Shown piece after piece: positions 12,616 through 22,671 of a stretch of DNA of 64,000 nucleotides. How positions within the stretch are numbered: the stretch's first letter is position 1; the number at the start of each line of letters is the position of its first letter. Location: positions 1 to 64,000 of the forward strand of contig JRUP01000018.1 of NCBI GenBank assembly GCA_000773965.1. Reading direction: 5' to 3'. The notes under the pieces were generated by a model. The model searched no databases, was not told the DNA's origin, and worked only from the letters and a program-made list of their open reading frames with translations. Position numbers and translations under genes: made by a program. The DNA comes from Enterobacter cancerogenus. GTDB lineage: Bacteria; Pseudomonadota; Gammaproteobacteria; Enterobacterales; Enterobacteriaceae.

Positions 12616-12670
12616 TGCCTTATTCGGTGCGTTTGAATGCGCACCGAATAGAGACGCACTGGATGTCCCA

Positions 12671-12699
12671 AAAGTCGCCTTTGCTGGCGACTTTTTGTT
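12671..12699. terminator. Terminator between leuD and setA
   Basis: Nine-bp stem AAAGTCGCC / GGCGACTTT with a 6-nt loop. On the plus strand it ends leuABCD with a T-rich tail; on the minus strand it directly follows the setA stop with a shorter T tract, so it probably serves both convergent genes. Confidence 0.85.
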
Positions 12700-13880
12700 T
12701 ATCGGGCATCACGCACGCGCGACGCCAGCCCCAACGCCACCACCGCCATCACCAGTGCCAGCCAGTACACCGACTCATGCCCGAAGCGCTCGCTCAGCGT
12801 GCCTTGTATTAATCCCGCGATAATCAGACCGGTCGAGATCGAGGTGGTAAACATGGTGGTCGCTGCGCCCGCGCGTCCCGGCATCAAATCCTGGAACCAC
12901 AGCATACCAATCCCTGCGACGATGCCAATAAACGCCGCGTTAAACAGCTGCAGCACCATCAATGCCGCGCGCGACTGGAACAACACCAGTCCGAGATAGA
13001 ACAGAATCGCCGCCACCAGCGCTAACAGCACTAACTTGCGCTTACCAAAGCGTTTGGCATAGTGCCCGGCCAGCAGCATGATAGGAATCTCCAACCCTGC
13101 CGCCGTCCCCATCAATAATTCCGCCAATTTTTCCGGCAGCCCCAGCGTTGAGCTGATATACAGCGGCATGTCGATGATATACATGGTGTTGCACGCCCAC
13201 ATCACCACCGAGGCGATAAATAGCATCCGCACCTGGCTATCTTTCCACGGACTGAGTTGGGTCAGCACCTGCTCTGGCGTTGCAGCCACGCGCGGTACCG
13301 ATGGCAGAGTGCGCCAAATCAGCAGCATGCTGAGCAGGAAAATCGCCGCCGCCACGCAGAACAGTGTGACGAAGCCATAGTTAAGCGCTAAGGCGAACGA
13401 CAGCGGCGGGCCTATCACCCATGCCAGCGACAGCTGCGCACGCATCACCGAGCTGAACATCACCACTTCACGCGCCGACTGATCGGCATACTCACGTGCC
13501 AGCGCAAAGATCTGCGGAATCGCCACGCTGGCCAGCGCCGACAGCAACACGCCCACACTAATCAACGTCAGGTAATGACGATTAAAGGCGAATAGCAGCG
13601 CATTCAGTACCGCCATCAGGCAACAAAACAGGATCAGATTACGACGATCGCCACGGTTATCCGAGCGCTTCGCCATTAGCAGGCTAATCACAATCCCGGC
13701 AATCGCGTTAATGGTAAAAAACAGACCGACCCAAAACGGTCGCACCTGCACTTCGCGCGTCAAAAACAAACTCAGTGTGGGTGCCTGTAACGCACCGGCG
13801 ACACCGGTCATAAACGACACCGCCATAAAAGAGAGATAAACCGGGTTAAGACGACGCTGGCGCGTTAACAGCGATTTCAT
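12699..13880 (-). CDS. setA: Sugar efflux transporter SetA
   Basis: Major facilitator superfamily exporter of sugars and sugar analogues. The 393 residues show twelve hydrophobic segments and many blocks identical to E. coli SetA, such as GVAGALQAPTLSLFL, FALAREYAD and AGIGMLWFQDLMPGRAGAAT. The family loop motif between helices 2 and 3 is AKRSDNRGDRR. It lies directly downstream of the SgrS RNA gene on the same strand, as in E. coli, where readthrough from sgrS contributes to setA expression during glucose-phosphate stress. Confidence 0.95.
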   Translation of the reverse strand: MKSLLTRQRRLNPVYLSFMAVSFMTGVAGALQAPTLSLFLTREVQVRPFWVGLFFTINAIAGIVISLLMAKRSDNRGDRRNLILFCCLMAVLNALLFAFNRHYLTLISVGVLLSALASVAIPQIFALAREYADQSAREVVMFSSVMRAQLSLAWVIGPPLSFALALNYGFVTLFCVAAAIFLLSMLLIWRTLPSVPRVAATPEQVLTQLSPWKDSQVRMLFIASVVMWACNTMYIIDMPLYISSTLGLPEKLAELLMGTAAGLEIPIMLLAGHYAKRFGKRKLVLLALVAAILFYLGLVLFQSRAALMVLQLFNAAFIGIVAGIGMLWFQDLMPGRAGAATTMFTTSISTGLIIAGLIQGTLSERFGHESVYWLALVMAVVALGLASRVRDAR

Positions 13881-13945
13881 GCAGAAATCCCTTTGCGGAG
13901 AAATGAGGCTAAGACAAAGAGGGTAGAAGATTTCACAGCAAAACG

Positions 13946-14067
13946 AAAAAAGCCAGCAGAGAAAACGCTGCTGGCGGTGAAATGCACCCTACTCAGAAAA
14001 GGCTCCACGTCGGCGGAACCGCTGGCAGAGCGCCATTCATTGCTGAATGCCTCCCGCTCTTCCATTG
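13946..14067 (-). ncRNA. sgrS: SgrS small regulatory RNA
   Basis: Hfq-dependent RNA made during glucose-phosphate stress that represses ptsG and related transporter mRNAs in E. coli. The minus strand between sgrR and setA contains CUGAGUAGGGUGCAUUUCACC (positions about 13996-13976), matching the E. coli seed and adjacent hairpin region in order. It is followed by a terminator stem GCCAGCAG / CUGCUGGC with an 8-nt loop and six U residues ending at 13946. The 5' end is inferred from a possible -10 box CATACT at 14079-14074 and could be off by tens of bases. At about 120 nt it is roughly half the E. coli length (227 nt), and no SgrT-like ORF is present. Confidence 0.85.
13993..14040 (-). CDS. 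Candidate 15-residue small ORF inside sgrS
   Basis: ATG at 14040 opens a frame of 15 codons (MNGALPAVPPTWSLF) closed by the UGA contained in the conserved CUGAGUA seed. A strong Shine-Dalgarno GGGAGG ends 9 nt before the ATG. In E. coli SgrS encodes SgrT, an unrelated 43-residue peptide, in the same 5' part. This peptide has no resemblance to SgrT. It may be translated or may be chance; the ribosome site and position are the only support. Confidence 0.3.
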   Translation of the reverse strand: MNGALPAVPPTWSLF

Positions 14068-14133
14068 CCTGGCAGTATGCCTCTAATATGGGGCAGGAAA
14101 AACTGAGCGATTCTGAGAAGGAGTTCCCCTTTT

Positions 14134-15795
14134 ATGTCCTCTGCGCGACTGCAACAGCAGTTCATCCGCCTGTGGCAAAGCTGCCAGGGTGTGGATCAGG
14201 AAACCACCTTAAGCGATCTGGCTGAACGGCTGCACTGCTCGCGCCGTCATATGCGTAATCTGCTGAATGCCATGCAGGATGCGGGCTGGCTGATTTGGCA
14301 GGCAGAAGCCGGGCGCGGTAAGCGTTCGACTCTGAGCTTCAATTACACCGGCCTGGCACTCCAGCAGCAGCGCGCCGAGGATCTACTGGAGCAGGACCGC
14401 ATAGAGCAGTTGGTGCAACTGGTGGGCGATAAGAATCAGGTGCGGCAGATGATTGCGGCGCATCTCGGGCGCAGTTTCCGCCAGGGCAAGCACATCCTGC
14501 GCGTGCTCTATTACCGTCCGCTGCCCAATCTGCTGCCGGGCTCGCCGCTGCGTCGTTCGGAAACCCATCTGGCGCGACAAATCTTTAACGGCCTGACGCG
14601 AATAAATGAGGAAAAGGGGGAAATCGAAGCGGATATCGCCCATCACTGGCAACAAACCTCCCCACTCCACTGGCGCTTCTTTTTACGACCCGCGATTCGA
14701 TTCCATCACGGACGTGAACTGGAGATGGAAGACATCATCGCTTCACTGGAACGTGTACGCAGTCAGCCGCTGTTCTCGCATATCGACAAACTGCACTCTC
14801 CCGCCCCCTGGACGCTGGATATTCATCTGTCACAGCCCGATAGCTGGCTGCCGTGGCTATTGGCCAGCGTCAGCGCGATGATCCTGCCGCGCGAATGGCC
14901 GACGTTGCGCCATTTCGCCCGTCAACCCATCGGCACCGGTCCGTACAGCGTGGTACGCAACCAGCAGACGCAGCTGAAAATCGCCGCCTTTGATGACTAT
15001 TTTGGCTATCGCGCTCTGATTGATGACGTGTCGATTTGGGTGCTGCCGGAAATCAGCGACGAGCTGGTGTATGCCGGCGTGAAGCTGCAGGGGGAAACCG
15101 CCGATGAGAAATCCGAAGAGAGCCGTCTGGAAGAAGGTTGCTATTTCCTGCTGTTCGACCAGCGCTCAGAGCGTGGTAAGGATGCCCATTTTCGACGCTG
15201 GGTGAGCTATCTGCTTAACCCGATTGCCCTGCTCAACCATGCGGGTGTGGGCTATCAGCGCTACTGGTTCCCTGCATACGGTTTCTTACCGCGCTGGCAT
15301 CATCGCCGCGATCTCACCCCAGCCGAAAAGCCCGATGGACTCACGCAACTGACCATCAGCTGGTACAGCCATCATGTTGAGCATGAAGGGATTGCTAACG
15401 CCCTGCGCCCGCTGCTGGCTGAACAGGGCGTTGAGCTGATCACGCGCGAGTTGAGCTACGAAGAGTGGTTCGAAGGTGCAGGAGAGAGTGACATCTGGCT
15501 CGGCAGTGTGAACTTCACGCTTCCACTGGAGTACGCGCTGTTTGCCCAACTCTACGAGCTGCCGCTGATGCACCACTGCGTCCCGATTGACTGGCATGCC
15601 GATGCGGAGCAGTGGCGACAAAAAAACTTATCTTTAGCCGACTGGAGTAAGCAGTTGGTGAACAGCGACTTTGTTCATCCGCTCTTCCATCACTGGCTGC
15701 TGCTGGAAGGTCAGCGCAGTATGCGCGGCGTGCGGCTCAACACCCTCGGCTGGTTTGACTTTAAATCGGCCTGGTTTGCGCCACCGGAGTTGTGA
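14134..15795 (+). CDS. sgrR: Glucose-phosphate stress transcriptional regulator SgrR
   Basis: Activator of sgrS under sugar-phosphate stress. The N-terminal ~115 residues form a winged-helix DNA-binding domain ([20 protein letters not shown]); the rest is a solute-binding-protein domain of the SBP type 5 fold that presumably senses a small molecule. The 553 residues compare with 551 in E. coli, with near-identical blocks such as [12 protein letters not shown] and the C-terminus [13 protein letters not shown]. It is divergent from sgrS and setA and lies just upstream of the TPP riboswitch. Confidence 0.95.
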   Translation: MSSARLQQQFIRLWQSCQGVDQETTLSDLAERLHCSRRHMRNLLNAMQDAGWLIWQAEAGRGKRSTLSFNYTGLALQQQRAEDLLEQDRIEQLVQLVGDKNQVRQMIAAHLGRSFRQGKHILRVLYYRPLPNLLPGSPLRRSETHLARQIFNGLTRINEEKGEIEADIAHHWQQTSPLHWRFFLRPAIRFHHGRELEMEDIIASLERVRSQPLFSHIDKLHSPAPWTLDIHLSQPDSWLPWLLASVSAMILPREWPTLRHFARQPIGTGPYSVVRNQQTQLKIAAFDDYFGYRALIDDVSIWVLPEISDELVYAGVKLQGETADEKSEESRLEEGCYFLLFDQRSERGKDAHFRRWVSYLLNPIALLNHAGVGYQRYWFPAYGFLPRWHHRRDLTPAEKPDGLTQLTISWYSHHVEHEGIANALRPLLAEQGVELITRELSYEEWFEGAGESDIWLGSVNFTLPLEYALFAQLYELPLMHHCVPIDWHADAEQWRQKNLSLADWSKQLVNSDFVHPLFHHWLLLEGQRSMRGVRLNTLGWFDFKSAWFAPPEL

Positions 15796-15834
15796 TGCTT
15801 TCGCACTGTCACATAAGTGTCTAAAATAGGCCGT

Positions 15835-15915
15835 TCTCAACGGGGTGCCCTGCTTTTGGGGCTGAGATAAACCCGTCGAACCTGATCCGGCTCATACCGG
15901 CGTAGGGATTTGAGA
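15835..15915 (+). promoter_or_regulatory. TPP riboswitch (THI element)
   Basis: Contains the conserved THI-box blocks GGGGTGC, CTGAGATAAACCCG, GAACCTGATCCGG and ATACCGGCGTAGGGA in order. Helix P1 is TCTCAA (15835-15840) with TTGAGA (15910-15915). It precedes thiBPQ and corresponds to the E. coli sroA/THI element. Binding of thiamine diphosphate should lower expression of the transporter. Confidence 0.97.
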
Positions 15916-15933
15916 TGAGCGATAACTCAGATC

Positions 15934-15976
15934 CTTTGCGACTCAACTTTATCTTCTCCTCAAGGAGCGCAAAGTG
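15934..15976 (+). promoter_or_regulatory. Expression-platform helix sequestering the thiB start
   Basis: CTTTGCG at 15934-15940 is perfectly complementary to CGCAAAG at 15968-15974, whose last base is the first base of the GTG start codon. Within that loop, CTCC (15957-15960) can pair with GGAG (15964-15967), which is the Shine-Dalgarno. Together they would hide the thiB translation start, consistent with translational control by the TPP aptamer. No rho-independent terminator is seen here. Confidence 0.65.
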
Positions 15977-16960
15977 TTAAACAAAGTCTTGCCCGTGTTG
16001 CTGTTGATCTCTGCCCCGGTGTTGGCTGCCAAGCCTGTTCTCACCGTTTACACCTACGACTCGTTCTCTGCAGAGTGGGGCCCCGGTCCCGCCGTCAAAA
16101 AAGCCTTTGAAGCCGAGTGCGGCTGCGAACTTAAGTATGTGGCGCTGGAAGATGGCGTGTCACTGCTTAACCGTGTGCGTATGGAAGGCAAAAACAGCAA
16201 AGCCGATGTGGTGCTGGGTCTTGATAACAATCTGGTGCAAGCCGCCGAGAAAACCGGCCTGTTCGCGAAAAGCGCCGTCGATACCCACAACCTTCAGCTG
16301 CCAGACGGCTGGCATAACGACACCTTCGTTCCGTTCGATTACGGCTACTTCGCCTTCGTCTACGATAAAAACAAGCTGAAGAACCCACCTAAAAGCCTGA
16401 AAGAACTGGTCGAAAGCCCGGAAAAGTGGCGTGTGATTTATGAAGATCCGCGCACCAGCACGCCGGGATTAGGGCTGCTGCTGTGGATGCAAAAAGTGTA
16501 TGGCGAGAAAGCACCTGACGCCTGGCAGAAGCTGGCACAAAAGACCGTCACCGTCACCAAAGGCTGGAGCGAAGCCTATGGTTTGTTCCTGAAAGGCGAA
16601 GGCGATCTGGTGCTGAGTTACACCACCTCTCCCGCTTATCACATCATTGAAGAGAAGAAAGATAACTACGCAGCTGCGCCGTTTAGTGAAGGTCACTACC
16701 TGCAGGTGGAAGTGGCCGCGCAACTCGCCAGCAGCAAGCAACCTAAGCTTGCACAGCAGTTTATGCAATTTATGGTATCGCCCGCCTTCCAGCAGACCAT
16801 TCCGACCGGCAACTGGATGTATCCGGTGATCAAAAGCGATTTGCCTGCCGGTTATCAGTCACTGACCGTGCCGGCGAATGCGCTGCAATACAGCTCAGCC
16901 GAAGTGGCCGATCATCGCGCGGACTGGATTCGCACCTGGCAACAAGCCGTTAGCCGTTAA
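15974..16960 (+). CDS. thiB: Thiamine-binding periplasmic protein ThiB (TbpA)
   Basis: Solute-binding protein for thiamine and its phosphates, delivering them to ThiPQ. A signal peptide (MLNKVLPVLLLISAPVLAA) is likely cleaved near residue 18. The 328 residues compare with 327 in E. coli, with conserved blocks VYTYDSF, NDTFVPFDYGYFAF, DPRTSTPGLGLLLWMQ and FSEGHYLQVEVAA. The start is GTG, 6 nt after GGAG. Its stop overlaps the thiP start by one base. Confidence 0.96.
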   Translation: MLNKVLPVLLLISAPVLAAKPVLTVYTYDSFSAEWGPGPAVKKAFEAECGCELKYVALEDGVSLLNRVRMEGKNSKADVVLGLDNNLVQAAEKTGLFAKSAVDTHNLQLPDGWHNDTFVPFDYGYFAFVYDKNKLKNPPKSLKELVESPEKWRVIYEDPRTSTPGLGLLLWMQKVYGEKAPDAWQKLAQKTVTVTKGWSEAYGLFLKGEGDLVLSYTTSPAYHIIEEKKDNYAAAPFSEGHYLQVEVAAQLASSKQPKLAQQFMQFMVSPAFQQTIPTGNWMYPVIKSDLPAGYQSLTVPANALQYSSAEVADHRADWIRTWQQAVSR

Positions 16961-18546
16961 TGCCAGCCTGGTTAATTCCTGGATGTGCCGTTGCGCTGCT
17001 ATTGTGCTCAGTGGCACTGCTGGCGTTTGGCGCCTTAGTGATGGCGGCGCCGGTCACTGACTGGCGCGCCTTGCTCACTGACAGTTACCTGCACCACGTC
17101 CTGGCCTTCTCGTTTGAGCAAGCGCTGTTATCTGCCCTGCTCTCGGTGCTGCCGTCGATTCTGCTGGCACGTGCGCTGTATCGCCGCCGCTTTCCAGGAC
17201 GTAATCTGCTGCTGCGCCTGTGTGCCATGACGCTGGTCTTGCCGGTTTTAGTGGCCGTATATGGCTTGCTCAGTGTTTACGGTCGCAGCGGCTGGCTGGC
17301 ACAACTCTGTGGCCTTTTAGGCCTCAACTACAGCTTCTCGCCCTATGGCTTGCAAGGCATTCTGCTGGCGCACGTGTTTTTCAATCTGCCGCTTGCCACC
17401 CGAATGCTGTTACAGGCGCTGGAAAGTATTCCCGGCGAACAGCGTCAGTTAGCCGCCCAGCTTGGCCTGCGCGGCTGGAACCTGTTTTGTTTGGTCGAGT
17501 GGCCATGGTTGCGACGTCAGATCCTGCCCACCGCAGCCCTGATTTTTATGCTGTGCTTCGCCAGCTTTGCCACGGTACTGGCATTGGGCGGTGGACCGCG
17601 CGCCACCACGTTAGAGCTAGCGATTTATCAGGCGCTGAGTTTTGATTACGATCCCAGTCGTGCGGCGCTACTGGCACTGTTACAACTCGGATGCTGTTTG
17701 CTGCTGGTGCTGCTCAGCCAACGTTTCAGTAAAGCCATCCCTACCGGCAGCCAAAATATTCGTGGCTGGCGTGACCCGCAGGATTGCTGGCATGCACGGC
17801 TTGGTGACACGCTGTTGATTGCTTGCGCGCTGATACTTTTGCTGCCGCCACTCGCCGCGGTAGTGATTGATGGTTTGCGCGGTGGCGTGGCGGGTGCACT
17901 GCAGCAGTCAGCCTTATGGCAAGCTACCTTGACTTCACTGCGCATCGCCATCGGTGCCGGGCTGCTGTGTGTGGTGCTAACGTTGATGTTGCTATGGAGC
18001 AGCCGTGAGCTGCGGCAGCGTCAGCGCAACGTGGCGGCACAGGCGATGGAACTAAGCGGCATGCTGATTCTGGCGATGCCCGGCATCGTGCTGGCCAGCG
18101 GCTTTTTCCTGCTGTTTAACGCTACCATCGGCCTGCCGCAGCGTGCCGATGGCTTAGTGATATTTACCAATGCGCTGATTGCCATCCCCTATGCGATGAA
18201 AGTACTGGAGAACCCGATGCGCGATATCAGCGCTCGCTACAGCCCGCTCTGCGCATCATTGGGTATTGCTGGTATTAATCGCCTGAAACTGATTGAACTG
18301 CGCGCGCTAAAGCGGCCCATTGCACAAGCGCTGGCGTTTGCCTGCGTGCTGTCGATTGGCGATTTCGGCGTGGTGGCCCTGTTTGGCAGCGCCGATTTCC
18401 GCACGCTGCCGTTCTATCTGTTCCAGCAAATTGGTGCCTATCGCGGCGCAGACGGTGCCGTAACCGCACTGCTACTGTTATTACTGTGCCTGTTGCTCTT
18501 TACTCTGATGGAAAAACTGCCGGGTCGTCATGCTGACACTGAATAA
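16960..18546 (+). CDS. thiP: Thiamine ABC transporter permease ThiP
   Basis: Inner-membrane permease with two fused halves, each of about six helices (FbpB-like). EAA-type cytoplasmic loops that contact the ATPase are seen in [20 protein letters not shown] (first half) and [20 protein letters not shown] (second half). The 528 residues compare with 536 in E. coli. It overlaps thiB by 1 nt and thiQ by 17 nt, so the three genes are translationally coupled. Confidence 0.95.
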   Translation: MPAWLIPGCAVALLLCSVALLAFGALVMAAPVTDWRALLTDSYLHHVLAFSFEQALLSALLSVLPSILLARALYRRRFPGRNLLLRLCAMTLVLPVLVAVYGLLSVYGRSGWLAQLCGLLGLNYSFSPYGLQGILLAHVFFNLPLATRMLLQALESIPGEQRQLAAQLGLRGWNLFCLVEWPWLRRQILPTAALIFMLCFASFATVLALGGGPRATTLELAIYQALSFDYDPSRAALLALLQLGCCLLLVLLSQRFSKAIPTGSQNIRGWRDPQDCWHARLGDTLLIACALILLLPPLAAVVIDGLRGGVAGALQQSALWQATLTSLRIAIGAGLLCVVLTLMLLWSSRELRQRQRNVAAQAMELSGMLILAMPGIVLASGFFLLFNATIGLPQRADGLVIFTNALIAIPYAMKVLENPMRDISARYSPLCASLGIAGINRLKLIELRALKRPIAQALAFACVLSIGDFGVVALFGSADFRTLPFYLFQQIGAYRGADGAVTALLLLLLCLLLFTLMEKLPGRHADTE

Positions 18547-19231
18547 TCTCACTTACCTTTACCAGCATCTGCCAATGCGCTTCCGTTTTGAAGCCCAGGC
18601 GGGGGAACGTCTGGCGATCCTTGGCCCCAGCGGCGCAGGCAAAAGCACCTTGCTCAGCTTGATCGGCGGGTTTCTGCCAGTGAGTCAGGGAACCCTGATA
18701 ATGAATGGCGTCGATCATACGCGTAGCGTACCGTCGGCGCGGCCGGTGTCGATGCTGTTTCAGGAGAACAACCTCTTCCCACATCTCACGGTGCAGCAAA
18801 ATATGGGATTGGGTTTGCATCCGGGCCTGAAACTGACGCGCGAACAGCAGCAACAGCTGGCCGCCATCGCTGAGCAGACCGGATTAGCCGAGATGCTGAA
18901 CCGCTTGCCAGCTGAGCTTTCCGGCGGTCAACGCCAGCGCGTGGCCTTAGCGCGTTGCCTGCTGCGTGATCGGCCAATCCTGTTGCTCGATGAGCCCTTC
19001 TCTGCGCTCGATCCGGCGCTACGCGGGGAGATGCTGCAACTGGTGCGTTCGGTGTGTGAAAGCCGCAATATCACGCTGCTGATGGTGTCGCACAGCCTGG
19101 AAGATGCCCAGCAAATTGCGCCGCGCAGTCTGGTGGTGGTCGATGGTCGGATTTACTGGGATGGCCGCACCGCGAGCTTGATCAGTGGAGAGAGTGAAGC
19201 GGCGGCCATCCTTGGCGTGAAAAAGCCTTAA
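18530..19231 (+). CDS. thiQ: Thiamine ABC transporter ATPase ThiQ
   Basis: Nucleotide-binding subunit of ThiBPQ. Walker A is GPSGAGKST at residues 32-40, the signature LSGGQ at 130-134, Walker B ILLLDEP at 150-156, and the switch histidine is His188. Its 233 residues match the family. The TAA stop shares four bases (TTAA) with the stop of the convergent yabI. Confidence 0.97.
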   Translation: MLTLNNLTYLYQHLPMRFRFEAQAGERLAILGPSGAGKSTLLSLIGGFLPVSQGTLIMNGVDHTRSVPSARPVSMLFQENNLFPHLTVQQNMGLGLHPGLKLTREQQQQLAAIAEQTGLAEMLNRLPAELSGGQRQRVALARCLLRDRPILLLDEPFSALDPALRGEMLQLVRSVCESRNITLLMVSHSLEDAQQIAPRSLVVVDGRIYWDGRTASLISGESEAAAILGVKKP

Positions 19232-19992
19232 GCGAAGAACACCTTCCACAACAGATGGCGGAAGATGGGCATCATCGGGTGATACTGAATGGCGATAAAT
19301 GCCGCCACGCCGATAGCCGCCGCCAGCGGTGCCAGCCAGCGTATGCGCGCCTGCGGCAGATATTTCGTCGCCCAGTCAGTGGTTTTACCACTGCGCCACC
19401 AGCGCCACATCAGCCAGAATCCCATCCACACCAGCAACGCCACCAGCAACAGCAGCCACTTAAAATTACCGCCTTGCGCGGCCTGTGGCACATCAATCGC
19501 CACTCCCGCCAGAATGCCCGGCATCAGATAAGCCGGCGGCCAGAGAATACAGCCAATCAGGTTGGGCGGCAGGAACTTGCGCACCGGCAGTTCCAGCATA
19601 CCCGCCGCAAGTGGAATCAACGGACGCGTCGGGCCGACAAAACGCCCGACCAGAATGGTAAACATGCTGTGTTCATGCAGCGCGTGCTCGGTTTTATCCA
19701 GCAGGCCCTGATACTTTTTCAGATATTTCCAGCGGTGCAATGGCCCCTGAAACTTCCAGCCGATGCCATAAGAGACCCAGTCACCAATCAGGCAACCGGC
19801 AAAACCCGCCGCCCAGGCAGGATAAAGACCAATCTGTCCGCTGCCCACCAGCGCCCCGAGGCTGGCCATCAATACGGTTCCTGGCAACAGCAATCCCACG
19901 AACGCCAGTGACTCAAGGAAGGTCACCAGCGCCACGGCCATCAGCGCGTACTCCAGCGATTGCGAAAACAGATGTTGAATCCAGGCTTCCAT
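19228..19992 (-). CDS. yabI: DedA-family inner membrane protein YabI
   Basis: DedA/Tvp38 membrane protein of 254 residues, the same length as E. coli YabI. The family is linked to lipid scrambling/flipping and envelope homeostasis; the role of YabI itself is not established. The domain core [24 protein letters not shown] with re-entrant helices and the motif [19 protein letters not shown] are visible. A ribosome site AGAGGA precedes the ATG. In E. coli the araBADC genes lie between yabI and polB; they are absent here. Confidence 0.93.
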   Translation of the reverse strand: MEAWIQHLFSQSLEYALMAVALVTFLESLAFVGLLLPGTVLMASLGALVGSGQIGLYPAWAAGFAGCLIGDWVSYGIGWKFQGPLHRWKYLKKYQGLLDKTEHALHEHSMFTILVGRFVGPTRPLIPLAAGMLELPVRKFLPPNLIGCILWPPAYLMPGILAGVAIDVPQAAQGGNFKWLLLLVALLVWMGFWLMWRWWRSGKTTDWATKYLPQARIRWLAPLAAAIGVAAFIAIQYHPMMPIFRHLLWKVFFA

Positions 19993-20107
19993 AACTATCC
20001 TCTGCGGAATATAGAGGCTGGATTGTCCGGAGCCAGCGCCAAACCGTCAAGGCAAGAATTGTAGGACGATGTTGACAGAGTGCTGACAATATCGCCACGC
20101 GCAGGCA

Positions 20108-20123
20108 CTGTATAAACATCCAT
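20108..20123 (+). promoter_or_regulatory. LexA (SOS) box-like site upstream of polB
   Basis: CTG-TATAAACATC-CAT matches CTG-N10-CAG with one mismatch in the right half-site. The left part (CACTGTATAAA) is very similar to the E. coli polB (dinA) SOS box. It lies 36 nt before the polB start. Confidence 0.6.
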
Positions 20124-20158
20124 GATATACTTCAGGCAATTCATTTCCTGGAGTTCAC

Positions 20159-22519
20159 GTGACCGAACCACGCGCAGGTTTTTTGCTTACCCGCCACTGG
20201 CGAGATACCCCAACCGGCAGCGAAGTGGTGCTGTGGCTGGCGACTGATCAGGGACCGCAGCGGCTGGTGCTACCGGCACAAGAGTCCGTGGCTTTCATTC
20301 CAGAAGAGTTCCGCCAGCAAACCGAAGCGTTGATCCGTGACGAGCGGCATACTCGTGTGCAATCGCTCGAGCTGAAAGATTTCCGCCGTCGTCCGGTGTT
20401 TGGCCTTTATTGTCGCAGCCATCGCCAGCTGCAAAACCTGGAAAAGCGCCTGCGCGAAAATGGCATCGCGGTGTATGAAGCCGATATCCGCCCGCCAGAG
20501 CGCTATTTGATGGAGCGTTTTATCACTGCGCCGGTGTGGTTTAGCGGCGAGGTGCGCGGCGATAGCGTGGTCAATGCTCGTCTGAAACCGCACCCTGATT
20601 ACCGCGCGCAGCTAAGATGGGTTTCGCTGGATATCGAAACCACGGAACACGGTGAGCTGTATTGCATCGGGCTGGAGGGCTGCGGTCAGCGCCAGGTGTA
20701 TATGCTGGGTCCACCCAATGGCGATGCCAGCCCCCTCGATTTCGAACTCATCTATGTGGATAGCCGCCCGCAGTTGCTGGAACAGCTCAATGGCTGGTTC
20801 GCCCGTCACGATCCTGACGTGATCATAGGCTGGAGCGTAGTACAGTTCGATCTGCGCGTCCTGCAAAAACACGCCGATCGTTATGGCATTCCGCTGCGCT
20901 TAGGACGCCAAAATCAGGCGCTGGAGTGGCGCGAGCACGGCTTTAAGCCTGGCGTCTTCTTCGCACAAGCCACCGGGCGGTTGGTGATTGATGGTATTGA
21001 AGCGCTGAAGTCTGCTTTTTGGGATTTCCCCTCCTTTAGTCTTGAAGCTGTATCCCGGCAGTTGCTGGGCGAAGGCAAAGCCATTGATAACCCGTGGCAG
21101 CGCATGGATGAGATCAACTGGCGCTTTGCCAATGACAAACCGGCGCTGGCGAAGTACAACCTGAAAGATTGCGAGTTGGTGACGCGCATTTTCCATCACA
21201 CTGCCATCATGCCGTTTCTGCTGGAACGCGCCACGGTAAATGGCCTGGCGGTCGATCGTCACGGCGGTTCGGTGGCGGCGTTTGGTCATCTTTATATTCC
21301 GCGGATGCATCGCGCAGGATTCGTGGCACCTAACCTTGGTGAAGTGGCACCCGAAGCCAGCCCTGGCGGTTATGTGATGGACTCACGGCCCGGCCTGTAT
21401 GATTCGGTGCTGGTGCTGGATTACAAAAGCCTTTATCCATCCATTATTCGCACTTTCCTGATCGATCCGGTTGGCCTGGTCGAAGGATTGGCCCATCCTG
21501 ATGACGCCGATTCCGTGCCCGGTTTCCGTGAGGCACGCTTTTCGCGCCAGACCCACTGTTTACCGGCGATAGTCGAACAAATCTGGCAAGGGCGAGAAGC
21601 CGCCAAGCGCGAGAATAACAAGCCGTTGTCTCAGGCGCTAAAAATCATCATGAACGCCTTTTACGGTGTACTAGGCACCAGCGCCTGTCGCTTCTTTGAT
21701 CCGCGCCTTGCGTCATCAATTACCCTGCGCGGCCACGCCATCATGCAACAAACACGCGAGCTGATTGAAGCCGAAGGGTTTGATGTGATCTACGGCGATA
21801 CCGACTCCACCTTTGTCTGGTTGAAAGGCGCACACAGCGAAGAGGAGGCAGCCGCCATTGGTCAACGTCTGGCCACGCAGGTCAATAATTGGTGGCAGCA
21901 ACATCTGCAGCAGACTTACGGGCTGGATAGCGCGCTGGAACTGGAGTATGAAACCCACTTCAGCCGTTTTCTGATGCCGACGATTCGCGGTGCTGAGCAA
22001 GGCAGTAAAAAGCGCTACGCCGGCATGATTCGCAAGGATGGCGCTGAACGGTTGGTATTTAAAGGCCTTGAGTCGGTACGCACCGACTGGACACCGCTAG
22101 CACAGCAGTTCCAGCAAAATCTGTATGGCCGAATTTTCCGTGGTGAGCCATGGCAGGATTATATCCGTGAGACCGTGGCGCAGCTGCTGGCGGGCGAACT
22201 GGATGAATTACTGGTCTACAAAAAGCGCCTGCGCCGCCCGTTAAAAGATTATGAAAAAAACGTGCCACCCCATGTACGTGCTGCTCGCCTCGCCGATGAG
22301 CAAAATCGGAAATTACAGCGTCCATTACAGCATCAAAATGGCGGGTCCATTCGCTATGTGATGGCGACCGCTGGCCCGGAACCGCTGGAAGCGCGCACTA
22401 CGCCGCTCGACTACGATCATTACGTCACCAAACAGTTACAACCGGTGGCAGATGGAATTTTACCTTTCGTCGGCGATGACTTTGCTACACTTATTACCGG
22501 GCAGCTGGGGCTTTTTTGA
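20159..22519 (+). CDS. polB: DNA polymerase II
   Basis: B-family polymerase with 3'-5' proofreading exonuclease, SOS-induced and used for replication restart and translesion bypass. The Exo I motif has Asp158 and Glu160 (SLDIETT). Polymerase motif A is [10 protein letters not shown] starting at Asp421, and motif C is YGDTDST with Asp547 and Asp549. The 786 residues compare with 783 in E. coli, and the C-terminus GQLGLF fits the beta-clamp-binding type. The start is GTG, 7 nt after TGGAG. Confidence 0.97.
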   Translation: MTEPRAGFLLTRHWRDTPTGSEVVLWLATDQGPQRLVLPAQESVAFIPEEFRQQTEALIRDERHTRVQSLELKDFRRRPVFGLYCRSHRQLQNLEKRLRENGIAVYEADIRPPERYLMERFITAPVWFSGEVRGDSVVNARLKPHPDYRAQLRWVSLDIETTEHGELYCIGLEGCGQRQVYMLGPPNGDASPLDFELIYVDSRPQLLEQLNGWFARHDPDVIIGWSVVQFDLRVLQKHADRYGIPLRLGRQNQALEWREHGFKPGVFFAQATGRLVIDGIEALKSAFWDFPSFSLEAVSRQLLGEGKAIDNPWQRMDEINWRFANDKPALAKYNLKDCELVTRIFHHTAIMPFLLERATVNGLAVDRHGGSVAAFGHLYIPRMHRAGFVAPNLGEVAPEASPGGYVMDSRPGLYDSVLVLDYKSLYPSIIRTFLIDPVGLVEGLAHPDDADSVPGFREARFSRQTHCLPAIVEQIWQGREAAKRENNKPLSQALKIIMNAFYGVLGTSACRFFDPRLASSITLRGHAIMQQTRELIEAEGFDVIYGDTDSTFVWLKGAHSEEEAAAIGQRLATQVNNWWQQHLQQTYGLDSALELEYETHFSRFLMPTIRGAEQGSKKRYAGMIRKDGAERLVFKGLESVRTDWTPLAQQFQQNLYGRIFRGEPWQDYIRETVAQLLAGELDELLVYKKRLRRPLKDYEKNVPPHVRAARLADEQNRKLQRPLQHQNGGSIRYVMATAGPEPLEARTTPLDYDHYVTKQLQPVADGILPFVGDDFATLITGQLGLF

Positions 22520-22671
22520 CAGGTGACGAATGCCCTGCCATCCAGTACCATAGCGCCCTTCCTGTTTCTCACCGCATAGACACTCTGACCAAACTCTCGT
22601 TTGGCGGTGATGTATTGCCTGAGAGCAGGTGAACTTCTTTATGGCATGTCAGAGAGTCGAGCTAAAAATAT

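Noticed and set aside
13877..14065. A 62-codon frame through the sgrS gene toward setA
   Set aside because: It runs through the SgrS terminator, has no Shine-Dalgarno, does not resemble SgrT, and ends at the setA start only by chance. The 15-codon frame at 13993-14040 is the better candidate.
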